From: JAXIHJ01 sp034189755 | Lineage (GTDB): Bacteria; Planctomycetota; Phycisphaerae; SM23-33 | DNA length: 19,326 nucleotides | Direction: 5' to 3' | NCBI GenBank assembly: GCA_034189755.1 | Contig: JAXIHJ010000123.1 | Span: 1-19,326, forward strand | Shown: one piece after another, positions 8,495-16,571 of the stretch | Layout: every line of letters begins with the position of its first letter | How positions within the stretch are numbered: the first letter of the stretch is position 1 | The notes under the pieces: model-generated | Told to the model about the DNA's origin: nothing | The model's input: only the letters and a program-made list of their open reading frames with translations | Database searches by the model: none | Program-made: the position numbers and the translations under genes

Positions 8495-9540
8495 GTTTTC
8501 GAGTCGCAGTGGTGGGCGTCGGGCGAATGGGCAAGCTTCACGCCCGCATCTTCAGCGAGATGGACTCCGCCGAGTTGGTCTGCGTGGTTGACACCAACCA
8601 GGCCGTTGCCAAGGCGGTGGCCAAGCAGCGAGACTGCCAGGTCGCCACCCGCGAAGTTGCGGCCGACCTGGCCGACGCCGCCGTCATCGCCGTGCCGACG
8701 CCAGAGCATATCGCTGCGGCCAGACCGTTCGTTGAGGCCGGAAAACCCGTGCTCATCGAAAAGCCCATCAGCGACGATCCGGCAGCAGCCGAGGAGCTTC
8801 TGGCACTCGCCGCACGAACAGGCGCGAGCGTGCAGGTCGGGCATACCGAGCGGTTCAATCCGGCCGTCGTAGCCATGCAGAAGTACGCCATCCGACCCAA
8901 GTTCATCGAGGCCCACCGTATCAGCCCGTTTACGTTCCGCTCAGCCGATGTAGGCGTCGTGCTGGACATGATGATCCACGACCTGGACCTTATCCTGAGC
9001 CTTGTCGGCGAAGACGTCCGGACGATACACGCCGTGGGCATCAACGTTATCGCTGAGCATGAGGACATCTGCAACGCCAGGCTGGTTTTCGAGACCGGCT
9101 GCGTTGCCGAGCTAACCGCCAGCCGGCTGGCCATAAAGACCGAGCGCAAGATGCGAATCTTCTCAGAGGAGGCGTACCTCTCGGTGGACTACGGCAAGAA
9201 GATCGGCCTGGTCGTCAAGAAGAGCGAGAACCTCGACCTGATCCAGATGGCCCTCAAGCTGGACGTGGACGACCTGGCCGATTTGGCCGAGTCCGTGGAC
9301 TATAAGAAACTGCTGAAAGTCGAGCAGCTTGTGGTGGACGACTCGACCGAGCCGCTGCGCCGCCAGGCCGGGGCCTTCCGACAGACCGTCGTTAACGGCG
9401 TCCCGCCGGTTGTCGATGGCGCCGATGCTCTGGCCGCCGTTCGCGTTGCCAATCGGATCGTCGATGCCGTCAAGCATCACCGCTGGGACGGCGAGGTTAC
9501 CAACCGCCGGGGGCTGAACATTATTCAAAAGGACGATTGA
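8491..9540 (+). CDS. Gfo/Idh/MocA family NAD(P)-dependent sugar oxidoreductase
   Basis: The 349-residue protein starts with a Rossmann fold whose dinucleotide motif is GVGRMG (residues 9-14). It carries the family's EKP motif (E90, K91, P92) with the conserved lysine near nicotinamide, GHTERFNPA (117-125), and an H163-D164 pair in MMIHDLD that fits the catalytic histidine. Residues of about 125-300 form the alpha/beta substrate domain. Gfo/Idh enzymes oxidise sugar or sugar-nucleotide hydroxyls. Its four-base ATGA overlap with lpxA points to a lipid A precursor as substrate. GnnA, which oxidises C3 of UDP-GlcNAc before GnnB transamination, is a family member found beside lpxA in other bacteria and is a plausible match. 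No GnnB-like aminotransferase is present in this window, so the specific role is inference. Confidence 0.9.
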   Translation: MSFRVAVVGVGRMGKLHARIFSEMDSAELVCVVDTNQAVAKAVAKQRDCQVATREVAADLADAAVIAVPTPEHIAAARPFVEAGKPVLIEKPISDDPAAAEELLALAARTGASVQVGHTERFNPAVVAMQKYAIRPKFIEAHRISPFTFRSADVGVVLDMMIHDLDLILSLVGEDVRTIHAVGINVIAEHEDICNARLVFETGCVAELTASRLAIKTERKMRIFSEEAYLSVDYGKKIGLVVKKSENLDLIQMALKLDVDDLADLAESVDYKKLLKVEQLVVDDSTEPLRRQAGAFRQTVVNGVPPVVDGADALAAVRVANRIVDAVKHHRWDGEVTNRRGLNIIQKDD

Positions 9541-9564
9541 TCTTTGAACCGTGCCGATGGTGTT

Positions 9565-10377
9565 TCAGCCCAGCGCCACGTCCAGCGTCATCATTATGGC
9601 GAATCCGGCAATGCAGCCCAGGGCGGCTAGGTCTGTGTTGCCCTTGCGCTGCGATTCGGGAATAAGCTCTTCGGCAACGATGAAGATCATCGCCCCCGCC
9701 GCGAACGCCAGCGCATAAGGCAGTATCGGCCTGACCATAAGCACCATGGCCGCTCCCAATACGCCTGCGAACGGCTCGACGACGCCGGATAGTTGGCCAT
9801 ACCACAGCGAGTTGGCTCTACTTAGCCCTTCTCGGCGCAGCGGCAGCGCAACGGCGCTACCTTCCGGGAAGTTCTGAATCGCTATGCCGATGGCAAGGGC
9901 CATCGCAGTGCCGAATTGGGCGGCCTGATCCGAAACCAGGCCTATGGCCCCGAACGCTACGCCGACAGCTAGGCCTTCGGGAATGTTGTGTAGCGTAATC
10001 GCCAGCACCAGCAAGGTGCTTCGCTGCCAGGCGGTCTTGGGGCCTTCGGCCACGGTCAGGTTGGGATGCAGATGAGGCAGGGACTTGTCTACGGCCAATA
10101 AGAACGCGGCACCCATCAGGAAGCCGACCAGTGCCGGTATCCATTTGAAAGCCCCATAGCCCAGCGCATCGGCCAGTTCTATCGATGGCGCAAGCAGGCT
10201 CCAAAAGCTCGCGGCGATCATCACGCCTGCAGCCATGCCCAGCGAAGCGTCGAGGAATTTTTGCCTGGGTCTTTTTACGAAGATCACCAGCCCTGCACCA
10301 GCTGCCGTCACGGCCCAGGTAAAGAGCGTGGCAATCAGCGAGGCCAGGATGGGATGCTGAATACAAAACGTCTGCAT
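9565..10377 (-). CDS. ZIP family divalent metal transporter
   Basis: The 270-residue protein has about eight hydrophobic transmembrane segments and the ZIP signatures: HNIPEG at H130-G135 in one helix and QNFPEG at Q168-G173 in the next, whose His, Asn, Gln and Glu residues form the binuclear metal site. E201-P202 in the following helix is also typical. A short His-containing loop (PHLHPN, 101-106) lies in the cytoplasmic linker. ZIP proteins import zinc, iron or manganese; the metal cannot be read from sequence. GGGAG lies nine bases upstream of the ATG at 10377. The gene is last in the minus-strand group after mfd and the prolyl isomerase, 26 bases behind the latter, so it is probably co-transcribed. 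Its end converges with the oxidoreductase gene; I see no clear terminator in the 24-bp gap. Confidence 0.92.
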   Translation of the reverse strand: MQTFCIQHPILASLIATLFTWAVTAAGAGLVIFVKRPRQKFLDASLGMAAGVMIAASFWSLLAPSIELADALGYGAFKWIPALVGFLMGAAFLLAVDKSLPHLHPNLTVAEGPKTAWQRSTLLVLAITLHNIPEGLAVGVAFGAIGLVSDQAAQFGTAMALAIGIAIQNFPEGSAVALPLRREGLSRANSLWYGQLSGVVEPFAGVLGAAMVLMVRPILPYALAFAAGAMIFIVAEELIPESQRKGNTDLAALGCIAGFAIMMTLDVALG

Positions 10378-10403
10378 ATGTGCCGCTCCCTGCCGTCAGG
10401 AGA

Positions 10404-12104
10404 CTAGCGTCTGAGATATCGCTTCACCGCCAAGTCCACGGCCAGGGCGATGAATTTTTCAGACTCGATGATCGTCGCATCCTCCAGCAGGCGGTCGAAG
10501 TACTCGTTGGTGAGCTTGGCGTACTGCTGCTGGCGGAGAATTTCGTCGATTTTCACCTGGGCCTGTTCGAAGCTGACTACCTGGCCCGGCTGGATTGCCT
10601 TGGCCTTGGCTATGTAGTAGCCGGTGTCGGTTTCAATCACGTCGCTGACCTGGCCCTGCGCCAGTTCGAACGCCGCTTGTTCGACCTTTGTCTCTCGGAA
10701 GCTGCCGGCGGCCATCATGGGCCAGACGCCGCCCCGGTCGGCCTTGATACCGCGGGAAAGCCGTTTGGCGACTTCGCCGAACTCCTCGCCGGCGGCGATG
10801 GCATTGGCGGCCTGCTTTATCTGCTCGCCCGCCCGCTCCGCCGCCGCGCGACGCTCCAGTTCGGTAACAGCGGCGCCTGCGGGCAGGAAAGTAGCAAAAG
10901 GCACCGCGATAATCTGCATCTGCACATGTTTCGGCGAAGAAAACTCCGAGCGGTGCCGCCGATAGTAGTTCCAGAGCATCCGGCGGTTGACGGTAACCGC
11001 CGATATGAATTTAGTGCGGAGGTAAGTCTTTATCTTTAACTGTTGCCGGTGTTCTTGGAGCAGCTTGTCCAGGTTCGTGCCTTCTCGGCCAAGCATCTCG
11101 TCCAGGCGCGATCGGCTGCCACCGGCCTCGGCGAGCAGTTCCCGTCGCGTTTGAGCGACTTCGTTGTCGATCCACTTGTTTTGCGGCTCGGTGAGTCGCT
11201 TCGAGGCCTCGGCAAGAACGAGCAGCTCGCCTATTTCGTCACGAACTTTTCTGCCTATCACCTCTTGTGCCCTGTGGCGGAACACATTTTCGGGGCTTTT
11301 GGCGCCCAGCTTGCTCAAATCACCACGCAGTTTGTGCAGGATTTCCTCCACGGTGATAAACCGGTCGTTGACCTGTAACACCGAAGCCGCAATTACCTCC
11401 GTTGTGCCCATCGGCATAACAGGCCGGCTCGCGGGCGCCGGTGCGGGCATGGGCGGAGCGGGGAAGGGCAGCTCCGTGGCTTCGGCCGGCGGTTCGGGCG
11501 GCTTCTCAGCCGGCGGCACCGGTGCGGGCAGTTCCTCGATTTTGGGCTGGGCCGGTTCGGCGGGGGCCTTTACCTCCTCGACCGGCGATTCGGGCGGCTT
11601 TTCGGGCAGCGGCTCCGGGACGGGCGGCTCGCCGGCCCATGGCGGGCCGGGCAGTATGATTTCTTCAATTCGCCGCAGCGGTTCGGTCGGCTTCTCAGCC
11701 GGCGGCGCCGGTGCGGGCAGTTCCTCGATTTTGGGCTGGGCCGGTTCGGCGGGGGCCTTTACCTCCTCGACCGGCGGCGCAGGCGGCTTTTCGGCCAGCG
11801 GCTCCGAGACGGGCGGCTCGTCGGCCTGAGGCGGTGCGGGCAGAGTGATTTCTTCAATGTGGACCTGTGGCGCGGACCTTGATGCAGGTTCAGGTGTGGG
11901 CTGTTGCGTTGGTGCGGGTTCGGGTTCCGTCGCCGGCTGCGATGCCGGCTGGGAGGTAGATTCCATGGCGGAGGGGTCGCCGGATGAGCTTGGCGGCGTA
12001 ACCGGAATATCTTTCCCCCCCCAAGGCCAGCGGGACTTGACCCAATTACAGCCGGCCAGCATCCCGGCGAGCAGAATTACTATTGTTGCCAGTTTCCATC
12101 GCAT
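10404..12104 (-). CDS. Parvulin-type (SurA/PpiC-like) peptidyl-prolyl isomerase lipoprotein with duplicated Pro-rich linker
   Basis: The 566-residue product begins with a lipoprotein signal ending in the lipobox LAGC (C19), so it should be lipid-anchored at the periplasmic face of a membrane. Residues 35-235 are an extended Pro/Ala/Glu-rich linker with two 63-residue near-identical repeats (about 83-145 and 146-208). Residues of about 237-385 resemble the helical SurA N-terminal chaperone region. Residues of about 391-505 are a PpiC rotamase domain, with GEEFGEVAKRLS, RGGVW and the closing V.ETDTGYYI typical of parvulins. A helical tail follows. It probably assists outer membrane protein folding, which fits the BamA and Skp genes elsewhere in the window. 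It sits 28 bases after mfd; mfd next to a PPIase gene also occurs in some deltaproteobacteria. The linker may span the periplasm or its peptidoglycan. Confidence 0.9.
   Translation of the reverse strand: MRWKLATIVILLAGMLAGCNWVKSRWPWGGKDIPVTPPSSSGDPSAMESTSQPASQPATEPEPAPTQQPTPEPASRSAPQVHIEEITLPAPPQADEPPVSEPLAEKPPAPPVEEVKAPAEPAQPKIEELPAPAPPAEKPTEPLRRIEEIILPGPPWAGEPPVPEPLPEKPPESPVEEVKAPAEPAQPKIEELPAPVPPAEKPPEPPAEATELPFPAPPMPAPAPASRPVMPMGTTEVIAASVLQVNDRFITVEEILHKLRGDLSKLGAKSPENVFRHRAQEVIGRKVRDEIGELLVLAEASKRLTEPQNKWIDNEVAQTRRELLAEAGGSRSRLDEMLGREGTNLDKLLQEHRQQLKIKTYLRTKFISAVTVNRRMLWNYYRRHRSEFSSPKHVQMQIIAVPFATFLPAGAAVTELERRAAAERAGEQIKQAANAIAAGEEFGEVAKRLSRGIKADRGGVWPMMAAGSFRETKVEQAAFELAQGQVSDVIETDTGYYIAKAKAIQPGQVVSFEQAQVKIDEILRQQQYAKLTNEYFDRLLEDATIIESEKFIALAVDLAVKRYLRR
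11491..11868. repeat. Two tandem 189-bp repeats encoding the Pro-rich linker
   Basis: The unit at 11491-11679 is repeated at 11680-11868 with an exact 189-base (63-codon) offset. The central stretch of about 85 bases from CTTCTCAGCCGGCGGC onward (11502 and 11691) is almost base-identical, while the edges have drifted. The repeat stays in frame within the prolyl isomerase lipoprotein gene. High identity at DNA level suggests recent duplication or gene conversion. Confidence 0.9.
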
Positions 12105-12132
12105 AATAAGGCGTCCATAAATGTAGTAAGCA

Positions 12133-15100
12133 TTATATCCGAGCGTGAGCCTGTCTCAATCGGCTTAGTAAAACATTCACAAGCGTAGGCATCTGCCGGT
12201 GGTCGGGCGGCAGGCGCCAATGGGCGGTTTTTTCGTCCGGCCAGCGCACCGTACCGGCGGCGCCGTCGAACAGGCCCTTCGCGTCAGCAGGGGCGCAGAA
12301 CGCAAAAACAATGTCCGGGTCCATTCGAATGATGCTCTCAATGCCGACTGCGGCGGCGCGGATGCGAACCTCTGTGAGTCTCAGCAGCGTTTCGGCGCCG
12401 GGCGGGACGAGGCCGTAGGCGTCGGCCAGGTCCGCTTCGAGCCGGGCCAGGGTCTCGCCGTCGGCACAAAGCGCCATCCTGCGGTAAATTTCCATCCGCT
12501 GCCGCTGTGCCGGGATGTAGCTGCGAGGAATATACGCCTCAATGCCCAGTTCGACGTGCACGTCGCGGCGGACGGGCCTGGGCTGGCCTCGAAGTTCACA
12601 CACCGCATCCGCCAGCATCTGGCAGTACAGTTCGTAGCCCACCGCCGCGATGTGTCCGCTTTGCTCCGGGCCGAGAATGTTGCCCGCGCCGCGAATCTCC
12701 AGGTCGCGCATGGCGATCTGGAAGCCCGCGCCCAGGTCGGAGAATTCTTCGACGGCCTTGAGCCGCTTGGCTGCGGCGAGCGTTACCGGCCGGCTGGCCG
12801 GCAGCAGCAGGTAGCAATATGCGCGGTGTTTGTATCTGCCCACCCGCCCGCGAAGCTGGTGCAACTGGGCCAGGCCGAACCGGTCGGCGTCGTGGATGAT
12901 CATCGTGTTGGCCGTCGGAATATCCAGGCCGGACTCGATAATCGTCGTACACACCAGCACGTCGGTTTCCTGGCGGACGAAGCGAAGCATTGTTTCTTCC
13001 AGCCTGCCTTCGGGCATCTGGCCGTGGGCGACGTCCACGCGCGCGTCGCCGGCGAGGGATTGTACGTGCTCGGCGACCGACTGGATGTTCAGCACACGAT
13101 TGTGCACGAAGAACACCTGCCCGCCACGGTTCAGCTCGCGCGCGATCGCCAGGCGGATGAGGTCGTCATCGGCGCGGGCGACTTCCGTGTGAATCGCGCG
13201 GCGGTCGAGCGGCGGCGTGGCGAGCGAGCAGATATCCCGCAGGCCCAGCAGCGCCATGTGCAGCGTTCGCGGTATCGGCGTAGCCGTCATCGTCAGCACG
13301 TCCACCGTCGTGCGCATGGCCTTGAGGCGTTCCTTGTGCGCCACGCCGAATCGCTGCTCCTCGTCGATGACGACCAGTCCCAGGTCGGCAAATCGTACGT
13401 CGCCGCTCAGAAGGCGGTGCGTGCCGATGAGTATGTCGATTTGCCCCAGCGCGAGGCGTTTGAGAATATCGGCCTGCTGAGAAGCTGTGCGGAACCGGCT
13501 GATCGAATCGATGGCGAACGGGTAATCCGCCATCCGCTCGGTGAACGTGCGGTAGTGCTGGTCGGCCAGCACCGTAGTAGGCACGAGCACGGCCACCTGC
13601 TTGCCCGCCTCGGCCACCCGAAACGCCGCGCGCATGGCCAGTTCCGTCTTGCCGTAGCCGACGTCGCCGCAGAGCAGGCGGTCCATCGGGCGCCGCCGGG
13701 CCATGTCGGCGTCGATCTGCTGCATGGCGGAGAACTGGTCTTCGGTCTCCGTATAGACGAACTCGCCGGCGAACTGCCGCTGCCAGTCGGTCTGTAGCGG
13801 GTAGCTCTCGCCGCCCATCGCCCGGCGGGCGGCCTGGATGCGGAGCATCTCGGCCGCCAGGTCGCGCACCGCGCCGACTACACGCTGCTTTTTCCGCCCC
13901 CAGCTTATGCCGCCCAGCTTGCTCAGGCTCGGCCGCTGCCGGCGGGCGCCGATGTATTTCTGAACCAGGTTGATCCGGCTGGCCGGCACGTGCAGCAGGG
14001 CATTGTCGGCGAAACGCAGGCTGAGGTATTCCTCGCTCACGCCGTCGCGCTCGAGCTTGCGAAGGCCCTCGAACCTGGCGACGCCGTGGGCTACGTGCAC
14101 CACGTAGTCGCCGGCGGACAGGTCCAGCAGGCTCTCGATAGGTCTGCCGGCGCGGACGCGGCGAATACGCCGCAGCTTCGAGTAGCGATGGAAGATTTCA
14201 TGGTGCCCGACGAGAACAAGCTTTTCGTCGGGCCAGTGAAACCCGCTCCGCACGTGCCCGATGGCTGTCCGGACGCACTTTGCCAGCTTCGGGTGCGACC
14301 CGGCCAGCAGCTCGCCGAAGCGCCTCCGCTCGGCCGGTGTCTCGCAATAGACCCACACCTCGCACGCCGCCGACAGCTCGGCAAGCTCCGTCAGCGCCTC
14401 ATGCGTGTTGGCCGAAATACGCTGAAGCGACCGCACGCCGAGGTCGATTCTCCGCTCGGCCCCGCCCGGAGAGAATCTGAACATCTCCACGCGGGCGAAC
14501 TCGGCCATGGCCGTGAACATCTCCTGCGGTTCGCGCAGCGGTGGCGATCCTGCCTGGTCCGCCAGGTCGCTGCTGCGGCGGTGAAGCTCGTCGGCCAGCT
14601 CGCGCAGCTCGTCAGGCTCGGCCGTGCAGATGATCGTCTCACGCGGCAGATATTCCAGCAGGTGCGTCGCGCGGTCGGCGCTTACCCGCCTGCCGGCCGA
14701 AAGCGATGTCAGGTCGTAGGCGTCGATATCGCCCGTGCTGCGCTGGCTGTCCAGGTCGAAGAGCCGCAGCGACTCCAGCCGATCGCCCGCGAACTCCAGC
14801 CTCACCGCCTGGTCCGCGCCGGCCGGCAGTACGTCCACTATCCCGCCGCGGCGGGCGAACTGGCCGACCTGGTCCACCTGTTCGACACGCTCGAAATCCT
14901 CATCGATGAGCCACCGCACCAGTTGCTCCGGCTCGAGCGCCTCGCCCCTGTGCAGCGAAAGGCCGGCTTCGGCGAGGGCCTGCCTGGAAGGGACCGGTTG
15001 AAGCATCGCCATAATCGGCGCGACGATGACTTCCGGCGCCGCTTGTGGCTTTGCAAGCAGACTGCACAAGCGCATCCTTTCGGCTGTTACCTCGGCACAC

Positions 15101-15360
15101 TCACCGGCCGGGTACGCCTCCCATGCGGGAAAGATCAATGCCTCCTTGCCCGTCAGGACCGTAATGTCGTCGGCGATATCGTCCGCCTCGTCCGGCCCGC
15201 CGGCGACGAACAGCACCGGCCTGTCTGCAATCGCTCCCAGCGCCGCAGCCGCCAGCGGACCGGCCGAACCCCACAGGCCCGATAACTGAACCGCCTTGCC
15301 CGGTGCAATCCGCTCCGCCGCCCGGTGAAGAAGCCGACTTTTCAGCACCTTTTCGAACAC
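12133..15360 (-). CDS. mfd: Transcription-repair coupling factor Mfd
   Basis: Mfd pushes stalled RNA polymerase off damaged DNA and recruits UvrA. The protein has an N-terminal UvrB-homologous region, an RNA polymerase-interaction (RID/CarD-like) segment with GDYVVHVAHG, then a RecG-like motor with Walker A GDVGYGKTE, box II DEEQ, TATPIPRT, and the TRG-region QLRGRVGR. The C-terminal D7 domain with the YIP motif closes it. I chose the GTG at 15360, which has AGGA six bases upstream and gives 1075 residues. An in-frame TTG at 15402 would add 14 residues, but it has no good ribosome site and falls in the loop of a hairpin. The gene leads a minus-strand group with the prolyl isomerase (28-bp gap) and ZIP transporter. 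The family identification is certain; the start is likely but not proven. Confidence 0.97.
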   Translation of the reverse strand: MFEKVLKSRLLHRAAERIAPGKAVQLSGLWGSAGPLAAAALGAIADRPVLFVAGGPDEADDIADDITVLTGKEALIFPAWEAYPAGECAEVTAERMRLCSLLAKPQAAPEVIVAPIMAMLQPVPSRQALAEAGLSLHRGEALEPEQLVRWLIDEDFERVEQVDQVGQFARRGGIVDVLPAGADQAVRLEFAGDRLESLRLFDLDSQRSTGDIDAYDLTSLSAGRRVSADRATHLLEYLPRETIICTAEPDELRELADELHRRSSDLADQAGSPPLREPQEMFTAMAEFARVEMFRFSPGGAERRIDLGVRSLQRISANTHEALTELAELSAACEVWVYCETPAERRRFGELLAGSHPKLAKCVRTAIGHVRSGFHWPDEKLVLVGHHEIFHRYSKLRRIRRVRAGRPIESLLDLSAGDYVVHVAHGVARFEGLRKLERDGVSEEYLSLRFADNALLHVPASRINLVQKYIGARRQRPSLSKLGGISWGRKKQRVVGAVRDLAAEMLRIQAARRAMGGESYPLQTDWQRQFAGEFVYTETEDQFSAMQQIDADMARRRPMDRLLCGDVGYGKTELAMRAAFRVAEAGKQVAVLVPTTVLADQHYRTFTERMADYPFAIDSISRFRTASQQADILKRLALGQIDILIGTHRLLSGDVRFADLGLVVIDEEQRFGVAHKERLKAMRTTVDVLTMTATPIPRTLHMALLGLRDICSLATPPLDRRAIHTEVARADDDLIRLAIARELNRGGQVFFVHNRVLNIQSVAEHVQSLAGDARVDVAHGQMPEGRLEETMLRFVRQETDVLVCTTIIESGLDIPTANTMIIHDADRFGLAQLHQLRGRVGRYKHRAYCYLLLPASRPVTLAAAKRLKAVEEFSDLGAGFQIAMRDLEIRGAGNILGPEQSGHIAAVGYELYCQMLADAVCELRGQPRPVRRDVHVELGIEAYIPRSYIPAQRQRMEIYRRMALCADGETLARLEADLADAYGLVPPGAETLLRLTEVRIRAAAVGIESIIRMDPDIVFAFCAPADAKGLFDGAAGTVRWPDEKTAHWRLPPDHRQMPTLVNVLLSRLRQAHARI

Positions 15361-15385
15361 GTTTTTTCCTGCGCGCAGCAGTACA

Positions 15386-15413
15386 CACGGGCGATTTTTC
15401 AAAACCGCCCGTG
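15386..15413. promoter_or_regulatory. Perfect hairpin upstream of mfd
   Basis: CACGGGCG (15386-15393) and CGCCCGTG (15406-15413) form a perfect 8-bp stem with a 12-base A/T-rich loop. It lies just upstream of the preferred mfd start, and the alternative TTG start is in the loop. In mfd mRNA it would sit in the leader, about 25 bases before the GTG. No run of T follows directly on either strand, so it is not a standard terminator. It could be an operator or mRNA structure; the role is unknown. Confidence 0.5.
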
Positions 15414-15435
15414 CAGGTTTACCATTTCTGTTTTT

Positions 15436-15510
15436 TTGACGGCGAAAACGGCATTAGACATTATATGTACCCGCAGCGGACTGGCAAAGTGTTCGTGTGC
15501 GGCGTATAAT
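15436..15510 (+). promoter_or_regulatory. Candidate promoters for galE
   Basis: Two possible sets lie in the mfd-galE gap. The first is TTGACG (15436-15441) with CATTAT (15459-15464) at 17-base spacing. The second is a perfect TATAAT (15505-15510), 28 bases before the galE ATG, with only a poor -35 (TGGCAA, 15482-15487). Either could drive galE; the sequence does not decide between them. Confidence 0.35.
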
Positions 15511-15538
15511 CGCCGGCGGCATTTCGCGGGAGAAACCC

Positions 15539-16525
15539 ATGAACGTACTTTTGACCGGCGGCGCGGGGTACATAGGTTCGCACGTGGCGCGTGCGGTTGC
15601 GGCGGCGGGGCACAAGCCCGTTATTTACGACAGTCTCGTCAAGGGCCACGCCGCAGCGGTAGCCGATTGCGAGCTGGTCGTGGCGGATACGTCCGACGGC
15701 GAAGCGATTCGCCGGGCACTGCGCGACTACAAGATCGACCTGGTCATCCACTTTGCGGCGTTCATCGAGGCCGGCGAATCGGTCCGGCAGCCGGAAAAGT
15801 ATTTCCAGAACAATACCGTCGGCGGCAAGGTGCTGCTGGACGCCATGCGCGACGCGGGTGTCAAGCGGATGGTCTTCAGCTCCACGGCGGCGGTCTACGG
15901 AATGCCGCTGGAGATGCCGATCGTCGAAGATGTTCCGCTTCGGCCTATCAACCCCTACGGCGCCAGCAAGCTGTGCGTGGAGTTCATGCTCCAGTCGTAT
16001 GCGGCGGCCTACGGGATGGGCTTCGTCTCGCTTAGGTACTTCAACGTCGCCGGTGCCGACCCGGCGGGCGACATCGGCGAAGACCACGACCCCGAAACGC
16101 ACCTCATACCGCTGACACTCCGCGTGGCGCTTGGCAGGCAGAAGTGCATACGCATCTTCGGCACCGATTACGAGACGCCGGACGGAACGTGTATTCGCGA
16201 CTACATTCACGTCTGCGACCTGGCCGAGGCGCACCTGCTGGCGGTTGAGGCAATCGAGCCGGGGCGGGCCAAGGCCTACAACCTCGGCAACGGCGAAGGC
16301 TTCAGCGTAGCGGAGGTCATCCAGACCTGTCGGGAAGTTACCGGTTGTGAGATCGCCGCGCAGTCCGCGCCGCGACGGGCAGGCGACCCGCCGAGACTCA
16401 TCGCCTCCTCTGCCAAGGCGGAGGCCGAATTCGGCTGGAAACCGAAGTACCCATACCTCAAAGAGATCGTCGCCCACGGATGGGCCTGGCACAAGAAGCA
16501 TCCAGACGGCTTCAAGAAGCCGTAA
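15539..16525 (+). CDS. galE: UDP-glucose 4-epimerase GalE
   Basis: The 328-residue protein is an extended short-chain dehydrogenase with the NAD motif GGAGYIGSH (residues 7-15), the catalytic T116 in FSSTAAVYG, and YxxxK (Y140, K144) in NPYGASKL. RYFNVAGADP, near residue 165, and the IRDYIHVCDLAEAH segment are characteristic of GalE itself. GalE interconverts UDP-glucose and UDP-galactose (sometimes their N-acetyl forms), feeding surface polysaccharide. The start at 15539 has GGGAG six bases upstream and matches the family N-terminus; an in-frame ATG at 15497 would add 14 unrelated residues. It is transcribed away from mfd and ends facing the HTH gene. The polysaccharide export gene 2 kb downstream fits a role in exopolysaccharide supply. 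Specificity for Glc or GlcNAc forms cannot be told by eye. Confidence 0.94.
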   Translation: MNVLLTGGAGYIGSHVARAVAAAGHKPVIYDSLVKGHAAAVADCELVVADTSDGEAIRRALRDYKIDLVIHFAAFIEAGESVRQPEKYFQNNTVGGKVLLDAMRDAGVKRMVFSSTAAVYGMPLEMPIVEDVPLRPINPYGASKLCVEFMLQSYAAAYGMGFVSLRYFNVAGADPAGDIGEDHDPETHLIPLTLRVALGRQKCIRIFGTDYETPDGTCIRDYIHVCDLAEAHLLAVEAIEPGRAKAYNLGNGEGFSVAEVIQTCREVTGCEIAAQSAPRRAGDPPRLIASSAKAEAEFGWKPKYPYLKEIVAHGWAWHKKHPDGFKKP

Positions 16526-16570
16526 ATTCCAAGCGCCAAAACCCAGGCTCTAAACAAATTCCAATCCGGA
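16524..16570 (+). repeat. AAATTCCAA-type intergenic element between galE and the HTH gene
   Basis: The short convergent gap reads AAATTCCAAGCGCCAAAA, then ACCCAGGCTCTAAACAAATTCC. This is a degenerate series of NNNCCAA-style units with AAATTCCAA at both ends (near 16525 and 16557). It is AT-rich against the surroundings and resembles the motif at 6772-6796. Elements of this look occur between genes in several phyla. It could be a degenerate dispersed repeat; no open reading frame or terminator stem is evident. Confidence 0.35.
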
Positions 16571-16571
16571 T

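Noticed and set aside
12199..15285. Long plus-strand frames (532 and 431 codons) inside mfd
   Set aside because: They mirror mfd codons, lack recognisable motifs and have no ribosome site of note.
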